A stretch of 64,000 nucleotides of DNA from Chryseobacterium daeguense DSM 19388 (lineage in GTDB: Bacteria; Bacteroidota; Bacteroidia; Flavobacteriales; Weeksellaceae), in assembly GCF_000430825.1 (NCBI RefSeq), contig NZ_AUMT01000001.1:180497-244496 (forward strand). The letters run 5' to 3'. Position numbers and translations under genes: made by a program. Below the pieces are notes generated by a model. The model was not told the DNA's origin. It searched no databases and worked only from the letters and a program-made list of their open reading frames with translations. Numbering within the stretch: position 1 is the stretch's first letter; every line of letters starts with the position of its first letter. Of this stretch, positions 45,308 to 54,693 are shown piece after piece.

Positions 45308-47233
45308 ATGAAAAAATTCTATTTTTTATTCTGGAGTGTTTTTGTTTTTCAGCAGATCAGCGCACAAAAAAATGACAACATTGAAAAGAAGGGTCTTATT
45401 GCAAAGGAAATGAAGTCTTTTACCCATAAAATGGCTGCCGGAAATGTCAACCCGAATACATTGAACTATGATCTTCAGTATCAGAGGATGGATGTCACCA
45501 TTAATCCTGCCGTATTGAATATTTCGGGGTCGGTGACCTCGCATTTTAAGCCAAATCAGAGTATGACCAGCATTTATTTTGATCTGGATAATCAGATGTC
45601 GGTTTCTCAGGTTCAGTATCATGGAAACTCCCTTGCCTTCCAACAGCTTTCAACCAAGGAAATCAAAATCGATTTTCAAAGTGCTCTTCCGGCGAATGTT
45701 CTGGATTCTTTAACAATCAGCTATTCTGGTGCTCCTACCAATGCAAATAATGCATTCTTTAACGGGACCCAGGGGGGAACTGCTGTTTTGTCGACTTTAA
45801 GCGAACCTTACGGCGCTCAGGACTGGTTTCCAACCAAACAAAGCCTTAATGACAAAATCGAAAGATTTGACTTTAAAATAAGAACGCCATCTCAATACAG
45901 CGTTGCTTCCAATGGAAAATTAATGTCGGAAACGGCAATATCAGGAAGCCAGAAGCTTACTTTCTGGAGAACGATGTACCCAATGGCTGCTTACCTTGTG
46001 GCACTTTCGATTACAAATTTTACGAAGCTTAATGATACAATGGGAAATCCGCCCTTTCCTTTTGTAAATTATGTTTTTCCTTCAACGGCCTCCAACGCAA
46101 GCGCCATGAGTAATATCGAATGGACAAAAACAGTGATGAATACTTTTGAAACTTATTTGGGGCCTTATCCATTCAGAAATGAAAAATACGGACACATGCA
46201 GTTTCAGGCGGGTGGCGGCATGGAGCACCAGACGATGTCATCAATGGGATCATGGGGAAGAGGGCTGATTGCTCATGAGCTGGCTCACCAGTGGTTTGGT
46301 GATAAAGTAACCTGCGGCGCATGGAACGATATCTGGCTGAATGAAGGTTTTGCCACGTTCGGAGAGCATTTGGCCAATGAAAAGTTATTGATGACCAATG
46401 ATCAGTTTCTGGACTATTTGCTGGATCAGAAAGATTATGTTACAAGTGCTCCGGGAGGTAGTGTATATGTAGCTAATTCTAATCTGGGAAGTGTTGGAAC
46501 TATTTTCAATAGCAGACTTACCTATTCCAAAGGTGGATATGTGGTAAGAATGTTAAAATGGATCCTGGGTGATACGGCATTTTATCAGGCCATCAAGGAG
46601 TATCATGCAAGACCGGCTCTTGCTTATAATTATGTAAAAACTCAGGATTTGAATGCTTCTTTATTACAGTCAACAGGCGTTAATTTTACAGAGTTTTTCA
46701 ATGACTGGATTTATGGTGAAGGTTATCCTATTTACGATATAAGATGGAAACAGTCAGGAGGTCAAATTATTATTAAAGCGGCTCAAACGCAAAGCAGCCC
46801 TACTGTAAGCTTCTATGAAATGCCGTTACCAATAAAAGTAAACGGAACAGGAGGCCAGACAGCCTACTTTAAATTAAATAATACATCGAATAATCAATAT
46901 TTTGTAGAATCCGTGGCTTTTCCGGTGGCAAGTGTAGAATTTAATTATGAATATCAGATTTTAGAGAAAAATTCTACGGTAACACAGGATCTTACTTTAA
47001 ATACTTCAGACGTAACGAAAGAAGAATTTGCATTATACCCGAACCCTGCAAAAAATGAATTAAATATAAAAGGGATTAAAAAACCTGCCGAGTTTACCAT
47101 TTATTTCACGGATGGCAAACTGGTAAGAAAAGGAACATATCAGCCTGAAAGACCAATAAATATTTCAGAGCTTGTTCCAGGGACTTATATTTTTAAGATT
47201 AATGATAAAAACATTAAATTCTTAAAGAAATAA
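45308..47233 (+). CDS. M1 family metallo-aminopeptidase, T9SS type A cargo
   Basis: This 641-residue secreted zinc peptidase has a signal peptide ending QQISAQ. The M1 N-domain (about 45-240) precedes the catalytic domain. The exopeptidase motif is GGGMEHQ (usual GxMEN, here H in place of N). Zinc ligands are H323 and H327 of H-E-L-A-H and E346 in N-E-G-F; E324 is the general base. The C-terminal 75 residues (LYPNPAKNELNIKG ... PGTYIFKINDKNIKFLKK) form a T9SS type A sorting domain. It is expected outside the cell or on its surface, removing N-terminal residues from peptides. Confidence 0.92.
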   Translation: MKKFYFLFWSVFVFQQISAQKNDNIEKKGLIAKEMKSFTHKMAAGNVNPNTLNYDLQYQRMDVTINPAVLNISGSVTSHFKPNQSMTSIYFDLDNQMSVSQVQYHGNSLAFQQLSTKEIKIDFQSALPANVLDSLTISYSGAPTNANNAFFNGTQGGTAVLSTLSEPYGAQDWFPTKQSLNDKIERFDFKIRTPSQYSVASNGKLMSETAISGSQKLTFWRTMYPMAAYLVALSITNFTKLNDTMGNPPFPFVNYVFPSTASNASAMSNIEWTKTVMNTFETYLGPYPFRNEKYGHMQFQAGGGMEHQTMSSMGSWGRGLIAHELAHQWFGDKVTCGAWNDIWLNEGFATFGEHLANEKLLMTNDQFLDYLLDQKDYVTSAPGGSVYVANSNLGSVGTIFNSRLTYSKGGYVVRMLKWILGDTAFYQAIKEYHARPALAYNYVKTQDLNASLLQSTGVNFTEFFNDWIYGEGYPIYDIRWKQSGGQIIIKAAQTQSSPTVSFYEMPLPIKVNGTGGQTAYFKLNNTSNNQYFVESVAFPVASVEFNYEYQILEKNSTVTQDLTLNTSDVTKEEFALYPNPAKNELNIKGIKKPAEFTIYFTDGKLVRKGTYQPERPINISELVPGTYIFKINDKNIKFLKK

Positions 47234-47259
47234 ACAAAATATAGTAAACCTAAAATAAG

Positions 47260-47294
47260 AAAGCTGTTTCATAAGATTGAAACAGCTTTTTTTA
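47260..47294 (+). terminator. Terminator after the M1 aminopeptidase gene
   Basis: AAAGCTGTTTC (47260-47270) pairs with GAAACAGCTTT (47279-47289), followed by T. Confidence 0.88.
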
Positions 47295-47325
47295 TTAAAT
47301 TAGCGCATCTTAAAAATTACTAGAA

Positions 47326-48522
47326 ATGATCTCTAAAAAGTATCTTGAAAATTTACAGAACGAACTACAGAATATCGATAACGACGGGCTTTACAAAAGA
47401 GAAAGAATCATCACTTCCCAGCAAAGTGCAGAAATAGAGGCGAACGGGAAAAAGCTGCTGAACTTTTGTGCGAACAATTATCTGGGATTATCAAACCATC
47501 CTGAAGTCATGAAAGCTTCTCAGGACATGATAAAATCTCACGGCTACGGTATGTCTTCTGTACGTTTTATCTGTGGAACTCAGGATATTCATAAGCAATT
47601 GGAGCAAAAAATTGCGGATTTTTTAGGTCTTGAGGATACTATTCTTTATGCAGCCTGCTTTGATGCGAACGGAGGTGTTTTTGAACCTTTATTTACGGAA
47701 GAGGATGCGATTATTTCTGATGAACTGAACCACGCTTCCATTATTGACGGGGTTCGTCTTTGTAAAGCGGCAAGATACCGTTACAAAAACAATAATATGG
47801 AGGATCTTGAAGCACAGTTGATTGCAGCTTCAGAAAAGAATCACCGTTTCAAAATCATCGTTACGGACGGTGTTTTTTCAATGGACGGAATCGTTGCAGA
47901 CTTGAAAGGAGTTTGTGACTTAGCAGATAAATATGATGCTCTGGTAATGGTGGATGATTCTCACGCAACAGGTTTCATCGGGAAAACAGGCCGTGGAACT
48001 CATGAAGCTAATGAGGTGATGGGTAGGGTAGATATCATTACTTCTACGCTTGGAAAGGCATTAGGCGGTGCTTTGGGAGGATTTACATCCGGGAAAAAAG
48101 AGATCATCGATATGCTGAGACAGCGTTCAAGACCCTATTTATTTTCCAATTCACTGGCTCCGGGGATCGTGGGTGCAGCATTGAAAGTATTGGATATGAT
48201 CTCGGCAGACACATCTCTTCGCGATAAAGTAATGGAAAATGCAGAATATTTCAGAGCAGAAATGAAATCGAAAGGATTTGATATTCCTGATGGTGATGCT
48301 GCAATAGTTCCGGTAATGCTTTACGATGCGCCGTTGGCTCAGAAAATGGCTGAAAAGCTGATGGATGAAGGAATTTATGTAATCGGGTTCTTCTATCCTG
48401 TAGTACCGAAAGGAAAAGCCAGAATCAGGGTTCAGCTTTCTGCGGCTCATACAAGAGAGCATTTGGATAAGGCAATTGCTGCTTTTGAAAAGGTTGGAAA
48501 GGAATTGGGGGTAATTTCTTAG
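47326..48522 (+). CDS. kbl: Glycine C-acetyltransferase (2-amino-3-ketobutyrate CoA ligase)
   Basis: This 398-residue PLP enzyme of the alpha-oxoamine synthase family converts 2-amino-3-oxobutanoate and CoA to glycine and acetyl-CoA in threonine breakdown. The PLP lysine is K244 in S-T-L-G-K-A-L-G-G. Other motifs are [43 protein letters not shown] and [13 protein letters not shown]. Related family members (serine palmitoyltransferase, BioF) share the fold, but the N-terminal sequence and length fit Kbl best. The partner threonine dehydrogenase is not in the window. Confidence 0.92.
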   Translation: MISKKYLENLQNELQNIDNDGLYKRERIITSQQSAEIEANGKKLLNFCANNYLGLSNHPEVMKASQDMIKSHGYGMSSVRFICGTQDIHKQLEQKIADFLGLEDTILYAACFDANGGVFEPLFTEEDAIISDELNHASIIDGVRLCKAARYRYKNNNMEDLEAQLIAASEKNHRFKIIVTDGVFSMDGIVADLKGVCDLADKYDALVMVDDSHATGFIGKTGRGTHEANEVMGRVDIITSTLGKALGGALGGFTSGKKEIIDMLRQRSRPYLFSNSLAPGIVGAALKVLDMISADTSLRDKVMENAEYFRAEMKSKGFDIPDGDAAIVPVMLYDAPLAQKMAEKLMDEGIYVIGFFYPVVPKGKARIRVQLSAAHTREHLDKAIAAFEKVGKELGVIS

Positions 48523-48557
48523 ATTTAATTTTGATTAGATTTAAAATAAAATAATGA

Positions 48558-48631
48558 GATGCTTCGACAGGCTCAGCATGACAACTCTAATACTAGCTGC
48601 TTTATTTGACGTAATTTTGTAGCGATGTCAT
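48558..48631. repeat. Dispersed hairpin element A, copy 3 (truncated)
   Basis: The left arm GATGCTTCGACAGGCTCAGC is intact. The core TCTAATACTAGCTGCTTTAT ... TTTTGTAGCGATGTCAT is present, but the right arm stops after TGTCAT. Confidence 0.8.
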
Positions 48632-48689
48632 TTCCCAAAAAATAAGAATTTAAATTATACAAGAACTATCCGTAGTAATTAATTTTCGA

Positions 48690-49235
48690 ATGCTTTACAC
48701 TATAATAAAAGCTTTACACATTATCTTCATGGTAAGCTATTTTGCGGGAATTTTTTACCTCGTAAGGATTTTTGTTTACTACAAAGACACGGACGGATTT
48801 GCGGAAGACAAAAAAAAGATTTTAAGGGAACAATATACTTTTATGGCCCGCAGATTATGGAATATCATCACCGTTCCGGCCGGTGTTATCATGGCGGTGT
48901 GCGGGTTAATCATGATTTTTCTGAACTTAGGATTAATGAAGACCCCGTGGTTTCATTTAAAACTGACATTCCTCATCGGTCTTGCTGTTTATCACTACTG
49001 GTGCTGGAAAAAAGTTTTACAATTGAAACAATTAAACGGAAATACTCTGGAGACGGCTAATATCAAATTAAGGCAGGCCAATGAAATCGCAACCTTTATT
49101 TTGTTCCTTGTCGTATTTACCGTGATATTAAAGTCTCAGGTCATTGAATATTGGTGGCAATTAATCACAGGATTTTTCGTTCTGGTATTTTTGATCATGA
49201 TGACCGTTAAATTGGTTAATAAAAAAAGAAAGTAA
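48690..49235 (+). CDS. hemJ: HemJ-like / CopD family membrane protein
   Basis: This 181-residue protein has four to five transmembrane helices. The N-terminus LYTIIKALHIIFMVSYFAG carries His10, and WFHLKLTFLIGLAVYHYWCWKK carries the conserved lysine and histidines of HemJ, a protoporphyrinogen IX oxidase used by many Gram-negative bacteria in haem synthesis. The family is also annotated as CopD-like. The length is slightly above HemJ of proteobacteria. The neighbour gldF lies 119 bp downstream; any link is unclear. Confidence is moderate on function, high on family. Confidence 0.7.
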   Translation: MLYTIIKALHIIFMVSYFAGIFYLVRIFVYYKDTDGFAEDKKKILREQYTFMARRLWNIITVPAGVIMAVCGLIMIFLNLGLMKTPWFHLKLTFLIGLAVYHYWCWKKVLQLKQLNGNTLETANIKLRQANEIATFILFLVVFTVILKSQVIEYWWQLITGFFVLVFLIMMTVKLVNKKRK

Positions 49236-49354
49236 TAAAGTTATAAGTTATGAATTATTAGTTATAAGTTGATTTTAATACATTTTTATTTCAAACTTTT
49301 CAACATATAGCTGGTAATTCATAACTCATAATTTATAATTCATAACTATAAAAC
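49236..49354. repeat. AT-rich inverted repeat before gldF
   Basis: AAGTTATGAATTATTAGTTA and, further on, AACTCATAATTTATAATTCA form imperfect arms. No gene or clear promoter is seen in this gap. Confidence 0.5.
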
Positions 49355-50083
49355 ATGTTTGCAATTTTAAAAAAAGAACTTTGGAGTTACTTCGGGAACT
49401 GGAGCGCATGGGTCATCATTGCGGCTTTCAGCCTCATTGCTACTCTCTTTTTGTTTTTTTTCGACAATGATTCTAATATTTTTGAAATCGGGATGGCTTC
49501 TTTACAAAGTTATTTCGTTTTGGTTCCGTGGTTATTAATGTTCATTATTCCGGCACTTTCTATGAAAACTTTTGCGGAAGAACAGCAGACGGGAACATTA
49601 AACTGGTTGTTTTCCCAGCCTTTGAAGGTTTCGGATCTTGTGTTTGGGAAGTTTCTTTCCGTTTGGATCGTTGGTATTTTATGTTTGATTCCTTCATTAA
49701 TTTACCTTTATACAGTGTATGTTTTGGGCGTTCCTGCCGGGAATATTGATATGGGAATGACGTTCGGAAGCTATATCGGGCTGATTATTTTAATTGCAGC
49801 ATTTTCCGGAGTGGGAATTTTGGCGTCTTCGCTTTCTCAGAACCAGATTATGGCTTATCTGCTGGGCGTTTTCATGTGCTTTATCATGTATTTTGGAATC
49901 GAGCAGCTGGCAAGCTATAAGTTGCTGGGAGGTGCAGATTTTATTTTGCAGAATGTAGGTTTTTATCAGCATTTTTTAGGTTTTACGAGAGGGCTTATTG
50001 ATTTTAAAGATGTTGCTTATTTTACTTTAATCATCGGTGTTACATTAGTTTTGTCCAATCATTTTATTAATAAAAAGAAGTAG
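49355..50083 (+). CDS. gldF: Gliding-motility ABC transporter permease GldF
   Basis: This 242-residue permease has six transmembrane helices and the ABC-2 type fold. LKKELWSYFGNWSAWVIIAAF at the N-terminus and AEEQQTGTLNWLFSQPLKVSDLVFGKFL after the second helix are characteristic. GldF pairs with GldG and the ATPase GldA, which is not in the window. In Flavobacterium johnsoniae GldA/F/G support gliding. Most Chryseobacterium are non-motile, so the complex may have another envelope role here (inference). The stop is 4 bp before gldG, so they are co-translated. Confidence 0.9.
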   Translation: MFAILKKELWSYFGNWSAWVIIAAFSLIATLFLFFFDNDSNIFEIGMASLQSYFVLVPWLLMFIIPALSMKTFAEEQQTGTLNWLFSQPLKVSDLVFGKFLSVWIVGILCLIPSLIYLYTVYVLGVPAGNIDMGMTFGSYIGLIILIAAFSGVGILASSLSQNQIMAYLLGVFMCFIMYFGIEQLASYKLLGGADFILQNVGFYQHFLGFTRGLIDFKDVAYFTLIIGVTLVLSNHFINKKK

Positions 50084-50087
50084 AATT

Positions 50088-51758
50088 ATGAAGAAGATAC
50101 AATTCAAATCTCCATTAGGAATTTTACTTTTCGTAGTATTGCCGCTGGTAATTATCCTTGCAGTTTCAGGAATCAGATTGGATTTAACCAAAGAAAAAAG
50201 ATATACCCTTTCCGACAACACGATTAAGGTCTTGGAATCTGTAAAAAAACCTTTGACAGTGGATGTTTACCTGGAGGGAGACTTTCCGGCAAGCTTCAAG
50301 CAGCTGCAGAGCGAAACGAAATTCATGTTGGAGGAATTCAGAAAAATTAATCCGAAAATTGATTTCAAATTCATCGATCCTATCAAAAGTAATATACCTC
50401 AAGATACACTTGCTGCTATGGGAATGGCAGCGTCACAGTTAGAAGATATTAAAGATGGGAAAGTTTCTTTTATCGATATATATCCCTACGCTTTAATAAG
50501 ACATAACAGAATTGAGTATTCAATACCATTAATTATTCAAAAAGCAGGAATTAGCAGAGAAGAGTTGTTAACAAAATCTATCGAGAATTTAGAATATAAC
50601 CTGGTTTCCAACATCAAAAATATTGCGGTTGACAAGAGAAAGAAAATCGGAGTTTTAGTGAATCAGGATGAGCTGAGCCCTAATGAATTTCAGGGTTTTA
50701 TGCAACTGGCGCTTGAAAGCTATGATGCAGGGCCAATTATCCCGAAAAACCAGACTGAGCTTACATTGGCTGATGTTCCGATGCTGAAGCAGATGAGCGC
50801 GCTGGTCATTGCAAAACCAAGAAAAGCTTTCACCGACAATGAAAAAGTAATCCTGGACCAATATATAATGAACGGTGGGAAAACCCTTTGGATGATCGAT
50901 GCCGTTAACGCAGAAATGGATACCCTGATGGGGTCTCAAAAGGTGATGCCTTTCCCTGTAGACATCAATATGACCGACTTTTTCTTCAATTACGGAATCA
51001 GGATCAATCCGGCTTTGGTGAAAGATGTGAAAAAGTTTGCCCTGCTAAGGCTCGTAACCGGGGAAGTGGGCGGAAACCCGCAGTACACAAGTCTTCCGTG
51101 GCCGTATTTCCCGCTGGGAATCGCGGAACACAACAATCCGATCACAAAAAACATCAACCCTGTAAAATTTGAATTCCCGACCTCAATTGATACATTGGGA
51201 GGAAGAAAAAATATTAAAACCAACGTTCTTTTCGAATCCAGTGAAAGAACTTTGCTGAAGCAGGTTCCGAATTATGTTGATTTAAAGGAAATTTCCAGCG
51301 TCGACAGCTTGGGGCAGATGGAAAAGCCAAGCACTCCGAAAATCTACGCCGTTTCATTGGAAGGAAAGTTCAATTCCGCTTACGCTTCAAGGATTGAAAG
51401 GAAGTCGTATCCCGGTTTCAAAGGCTCAAGCCCTGAAAATAAGATGATCATCATTGCAGACGGGGACGTAGGAAGAAATAAGGTACTGAAAGGTGAACCG
51501 CTGCCGCTGGGTGTAGATTTGCTGACCAACGAACAGTTTGGAAACGAACAGTTCCTGAGAAATGCACTGGACTATCTTCTGGACGACAGCAATCTAATGG
51601 AACTCAGAAACAGAAACATCGAAGAACGTCTTCTTGACCGACAAAGAATCACCGAAGAAAAAAGCAACTGGCAATGGTTTAATTTGCTGCTGCCGTTACT
51701 GATTATCGGAATTTTGGGAGGATTGTTCTTCTGGTTGAGGAAGAGGAAGTTTGGATAA
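50088..51758 (+). CDS. gldG: Gliding-motility ABC transporter substrate-binding protein GldG
   Basis: This 556-residue protein has an N-terminal transmembrane segment (LGILLFVVLPLVIILAVSG), a large periplasmic domain (DLTKEKRYTLSDNTIKVLESVKKPLTVDVYLEGDFP onward) and a C-terminal helix (WFNLLLPLLIIGILGGLFFWLRKRK). This matches GldG in topology and length. IADGDVGRNKV and PLGVDLLTNEQFGNEQFLRNALDYLLDD near the end are strongly conserved in the family. It forms a complex with GldF. It is followed by a terminator shared with the convergent restriction cassette. Confidence 0.9.
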   Translation: MKKIQFKSPLGILLFVVLPLVIILAVSGIRLDLTKEKRYTLSDNTIKVLESVKKPLTVDVYLEGDFPASFKQLQSETKFMLEEFRKINPKIDFKFIDPIKSNIPQDTLAAMGMAASQLEDIKDGKVSFIDIYPYALIRHNRIEYSIPLIIQKAGISREELLTKSIENLEYNLVSNIKNIAVDKRKKIGVLVNQDELSPNEFQGFMQLALESYDAGPIIPKNQTELTLADVPMLKQMSALVIAKPRKAFTDNEKVILDQYIMNGGKTLWMIDAVNAEMDTLMGSQKVMPFPVDINMTDFFFNYGIRINPALVKDVKKFALLRLVTGEVGGNPQYTSLPWPYFPLGIAEHNNPITKNINPVKFEFPTSIDTLGGRKNIKTNVLFESSERTLLKQVPNYVDLKEISSVDSLGQMEKPSTPKIYAVSLEGKFNSAYASRIERKSYPGFKGSSPENKMIIIADGDVGRNKVLKGEPLPLGVDLLTNEQFGNEQFLRNALDYLLDDSNLMELRNRNIEERLLDRQRITEEKSNWQWFNLLLPLLIIGILGGLFFWLRKRKFG

Positions 51759-51767
51759 ATGATATAG

Positions 51768-51799
51768 AAAAAGAGAGGCTTTTGGGCTTCTCTTTTTTG
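51768..51799. terminator. Bidirectional terminator between gldG and the restriction cassette
   Basis: AAAAAGAGAGGC and GGGCTTCTCTTTTTT pair imperfectly around TTTT, flanked by A and T runs. Confidence 0.75.
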
Positions 51800-51806
51800 T
51801 TTATAA

Positions 51807-52997
51807 TCATCCATTTAAATTTTTTGTTTGATAATTTTTGGCTTTTTTTACAAAAGAATCAAGTGTTAAAATTTTATTCCTGAATTCTTTAGGGAAACTT
51901 TCTAAATATGGTTTAGGGACAACAAGATTTACGTTGGATTTATACATTTCTTCAAGTTGATTTCTAGAAATGCCCTGTTGTAAAGTGAATAAATGTTTTA
52001 TTTTGATTCTGTCAGCCTCATTTAAAACTTGTCGCCATCTATCCTTGCAAGTTGTTTTTGCAGCAAGAACAATTAACTTACTTTCATCATAATTAGGATT
52101 TCTGTAGGCTTTAATATTAGGAAATAAGAAATCGGGTTTCTTATTAATTTCAGTCACTGCCTGAGTTTCATATTGCAAATCAAAAATATTGAAAATTTCA
52201 GCTAAATGATGTTCTAATGATCTCCCGGCTCTGCTTTTTCTTCGATTCAAAATAGTATTTGCAACTTCAACAAGTTCCTCTACAGATATAAAAGGTGATG
52301 TGATCCTTTCAGAATATCTATTATTTTCAAGTGTTTTGAAAAGTTGAAATTCGGTGTTAATCCATTGCAAAATTTCTTTATCAGGATTTGCTTTGATTAG
52401 TTGTGGAGTTATATGATATGAATTATTATAACAATTTCTTGCATTTGTTGCAAGCTCAATTGTTGGAGGGAAATTAGCAGTTAAAGTAGATATAAAAGCA
52501 TTAAAGCATTCAATAAGCCTGTCTTCTGCCGTTTGTTCAATTTGTTTGGGAATAATTCCATTTATTTCTGTTGTTGAAATATTGAGAGCTGCCAAAAAAC
52601 CATCTATTTCGTCGTCATAATGAAGAACAAAAGCTTCATAAAATTCTTCTGATTGTTTTGTAATTACAAGTAAATCACCAATGTTTTCGTCCTGAAGAAA
52701 AGGAAATCTCCTTCCAAATCTTGTCAATCTGTATTCGTTTCTAGTTCCAACTCCATAATAAATAAATCTACTTTGAGTTTCAAAACTATTTTGCCATTTT
52801 ATTGTAACAAGTTTATCTTTGTTTTCCCCTTTTTGACCTTCAGAATCAAAAAATAAAGGCCAACTCTTTTTATGCATATGAAATCCAGCTTGATGTCCGC
52901 CTGTTGCTCCGGCATCATTTGCTGTTATAAATTTTGAAAATGCAATTTCAGAACTCTGTACTGATTGGATTACTTCAGTTAAAATACTATTTTCCAT
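51807..52997 (-). CDS. EcoRII-type type II restriction endonuclease
   Basis: This 396-residue enzyme has two domains. The N-terminal pseudobarrel DNA-binding domain (about 15-160) has [20 protein letters not shown]. The C-terminal EcoRII catalytic domain (about 240-390) has [31 protein letters not shown] and [20 protein letters not shown]. The PD-(D/E)XK residues read E262, D289 and K314; D and K are 25 apart, as in EcoRII. EcoRII cleaves before CCWGG, so that recognition is inferred for this enzyme. The gene overlaps the methyltransferase gene by 11 nt and is the distal member of the vsr-M-R group. The sequence looks more AT-rich than its neighbours, suggesting transfer. Confidence 0.93.
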   Translation of the reverse strand: MENSILTEVIQSVQSSEIAFSKFITANDAGATGGHQAGFHMHKKSWPLFFDSEGQKGENKDKLVTIKWQNSFETQSRFIYYGVGTRNEYRLTRFGRRFPFLQDENIGDLLVITKQSEEFYEAFVLHYDDEIDGFLAALNISTTEINGIIPKQIEQTAEDRLIECFNAFISTLTANFPPTIELATNARNCYNNSYHITPQLIKANPDKEILQWINTEFQLFKTLENNRYSERITSPFISVEELVEVANTILNRRKSRAGRSLEHHLAEIFNIFDLQYETQAVTEINKKPDFLFPNIKAYRNPNYDESKLIVLAAKTTCKDRWRQVLNEADRIKIKHLFTLQQGISRNQLEEMYKSNVNLVVPKPYLESFPKEFRNKILTLDSFVKKAKNYQTKNLNG

Positions 52998-54180
52998 AAT
53001 TTTCCAAAGCTTTTACTAACTGTTTTGCAACAGCTTGAATAAGAGGTACTGCCACGGAATTACCAAATTGTTTATATGCTTGATTATCAGAAACAGGAAT
53101 TATGAAATTATCAGGAAATCCTTGTAGTCTTGCACACTCTCTTGGGGTTAATCTTCGTGGGTTTGAATCTGCCTGCGGTATAAGTATTTCTGCTCCATCT
53201 TTATAATATCTTGCTGACATTGTTCTTGAAATACCTTCTAAATCAGTAAGCCCATAGCCAAACCCGTTTCCTTTTGCTTTATGTTTTGCTGCATAATCTT
53301 GCAGATAGTTCCAAAGTTTATCAGATAAAGTATACTTTAGGTCTGGAACCGGCTCCAGAATATCTTTAATCTTAGCTTTTGGTTTAGGTAAGTCAGGAAA
53401 TTCAAAATTCTCATTGCCGTTAAAAATATCGTTTCGAAATCCTATAATAATGATTCTCTCTCTGTGTTGTGGAACAAGATGCTTTGCATCTAAAACCTTA
53501 TAATGAATAGAATATCCCAGTTCTGTTAAAGTGTTTTTAATTACTCTAAATGTATTTCCTTTATCATGAGAAACAAGATTTTTTACATTTTCCAACATAA
53601 AAGCCTTTGGTTTTTTGTAATCCAAAATTCTTGCAATATCAAAAAATAAAGTTCCTTGTGTTTCATCTAAAAATCCGTGTTTTCTTCCCAGAGAATTTTT
53701 TTTGGAGACTCCTGCAATAGAAAATGGTTGACAAGGAAATCCGGCCAATAAAACATCATGATCAGGTATATTTTTCTCACTAATTTCGGTTATATCTCCG
53801 TAAGGAACTTCTCCAAAATTTGCTTCGTAGGTTTTTTTTGCAAATTTATTCCACTCACTTGTAAAAACACAGTTTCCACCAACATTTTGATATGCAAGTC
53901 TTATGCCTCCAATTCCGGCAAACAGATCAATGAATTTAAATTTAGAGTTTTGTTTTGGAGGAAAAGGTATATCAAATTTAAAAGGTATATATAATTGGTG
54001 AGGTTCTTCAATAGTAAATAAAATTTCTTTTTGCAAGTATTCTTTTGCAGCAGGCTTGAAATACTGAGATACACCATTTTTATGATTTTGCCAATAATGT
54101 GTTAAAGCTGCAAAACCATCATTTAAGTGCTTGTCAATGTTTATATTAAGTTCTTCTTTTATTTCACTGTATTTCAACAT
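52987..54180 (-). CDS. DNA (cytosine-5-)methyltransferase, EcoRII/Dcm type
   Basis: This 397-residue C5 methyltransferase has the ordered motifs: I FAGIGG (87-92), [10 protein letters not shown] with catalytic C150, [26 protein letters not shown], then a variable target-recognition region and motif [17 protein letters not shown]. An N-terminal extension of about 80 residues before motif I is typical of the EcoRII/Dcm group, which methylates the inner C of CCWGG. It protects host DNA from the adjacent EcoRII-like endonuclease. It overlaps vsr by 17 nt and the endonuclease gene by 11 nt, giving a tight operon. Confidence 0.93.
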   Translation of the reverse strand: MLKYSEIKEELNINIDKHLNDGFAALTHYWQNHKNGVSQYFKPAAKEYLQKEILFTIEEPHQLYIPFKFDIPFPPKQNSKFKFIDLFAGIGGIRLAYQNVGGNCVFTSEWNKFAKKTYEANFGEVPYGDITEISEKNIPDHDVLLAGFPCQPFSIAGVSKKNSLGRKHGFLDETQGTLFFDIARILDYKKPKAFMLENVKNLVSHDKGNTFRVIKNTLTELGYSIHYKVLDAKHLVPQHRERIIIIGFRNDIFNGNENFEFPDLPKPKAKIKDILEPVPDLKYTLSDKLWNYLQDYAAKHKAKGNGFGYGLTDLEGISRTMSARYYKDGAEILIPQADSNPRRLTPRECARLQGFPDNFIIPVSDNQAYKQFGNSVAVPLIQAVAKQLVKALENYGK

Positions 54181-54589
54181 TATTCTTTAAATTTTCTTCA
54201 ATTTTCATTACGCAAGATGCTAAATTTTTTCGAATATCTTTGCTCCAAAACCGTAAAACTTTCCAGCCATTTTTAGTTAGTTCTTCATTTACGATTTTAT
54301 CTCGTTTTATGTTTTGTTCAATTTTTTTCCACCAAAAATCTCTATTGGTTTGGATTCTAAATTTTTCTGTATCCCAATTTTTTCCATGAAAATATTCACT
54401 GTCAACAAAAATTGCAAGTTTATTTTTTTTGAAAGTCAAATCAGGTTTTCCAAAGACATTCTTATTATTTTTTCTGTAACGATATCCAAGTTTCCATAAA
54501 GCTTTAGCCAAAAGAACTTCGTCTTTTGTTCCTGTACTTTTTATAGCTTGCATATTCTTTCTTCGTTGTTCCTTTGTTAAAACATCCAT
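54164..54589 (-). CDS. vsr: Very short patch repair (Vsr) endonuclease, cysteine-free variant
   Basis: This 141-residue nuclease of the Vsr family nicks T:G mismatches made by deamination of 5-methylcytosine at the methylase's target. The start [24 protein letters not shown], the catalytic D50 in [17 protein letters not shown] and [17 protein letters not shown], and GWKVLRFW are recognisable. In E. coli Vsr a zinc is held by cysteines and a histidine (CFWHxHxC and WEC); here those positions read EYFHGKNW and WSKD, so no Zn site is expected. It is the first gene of the vsr-M-R operon. Confidence 0.88.
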   Translation of the reverse strand: MDVLTKEQRRKNMQAIKSTGTKDEVLLAKALWKLGYRYRKNNKNVFGKPDLTFKKNKLAIFVDSEYFHGKNWDTEKFRIQTNRDFWWKKIEQNIKRDKIVNEELTKNGWKVLRFWSKDIRKNLASCVMKIEENLKNNVEIQ

Positions 54590-54693
54590 ATTAAAATAAT
54601 AATTTTGGTTTATTAAAATTAAGCAACCTTTTAATATAAGGTATCTGAAGTGTCTGACAGAAATAAATCGGAAGTTTTGATGTCAAAATATGA

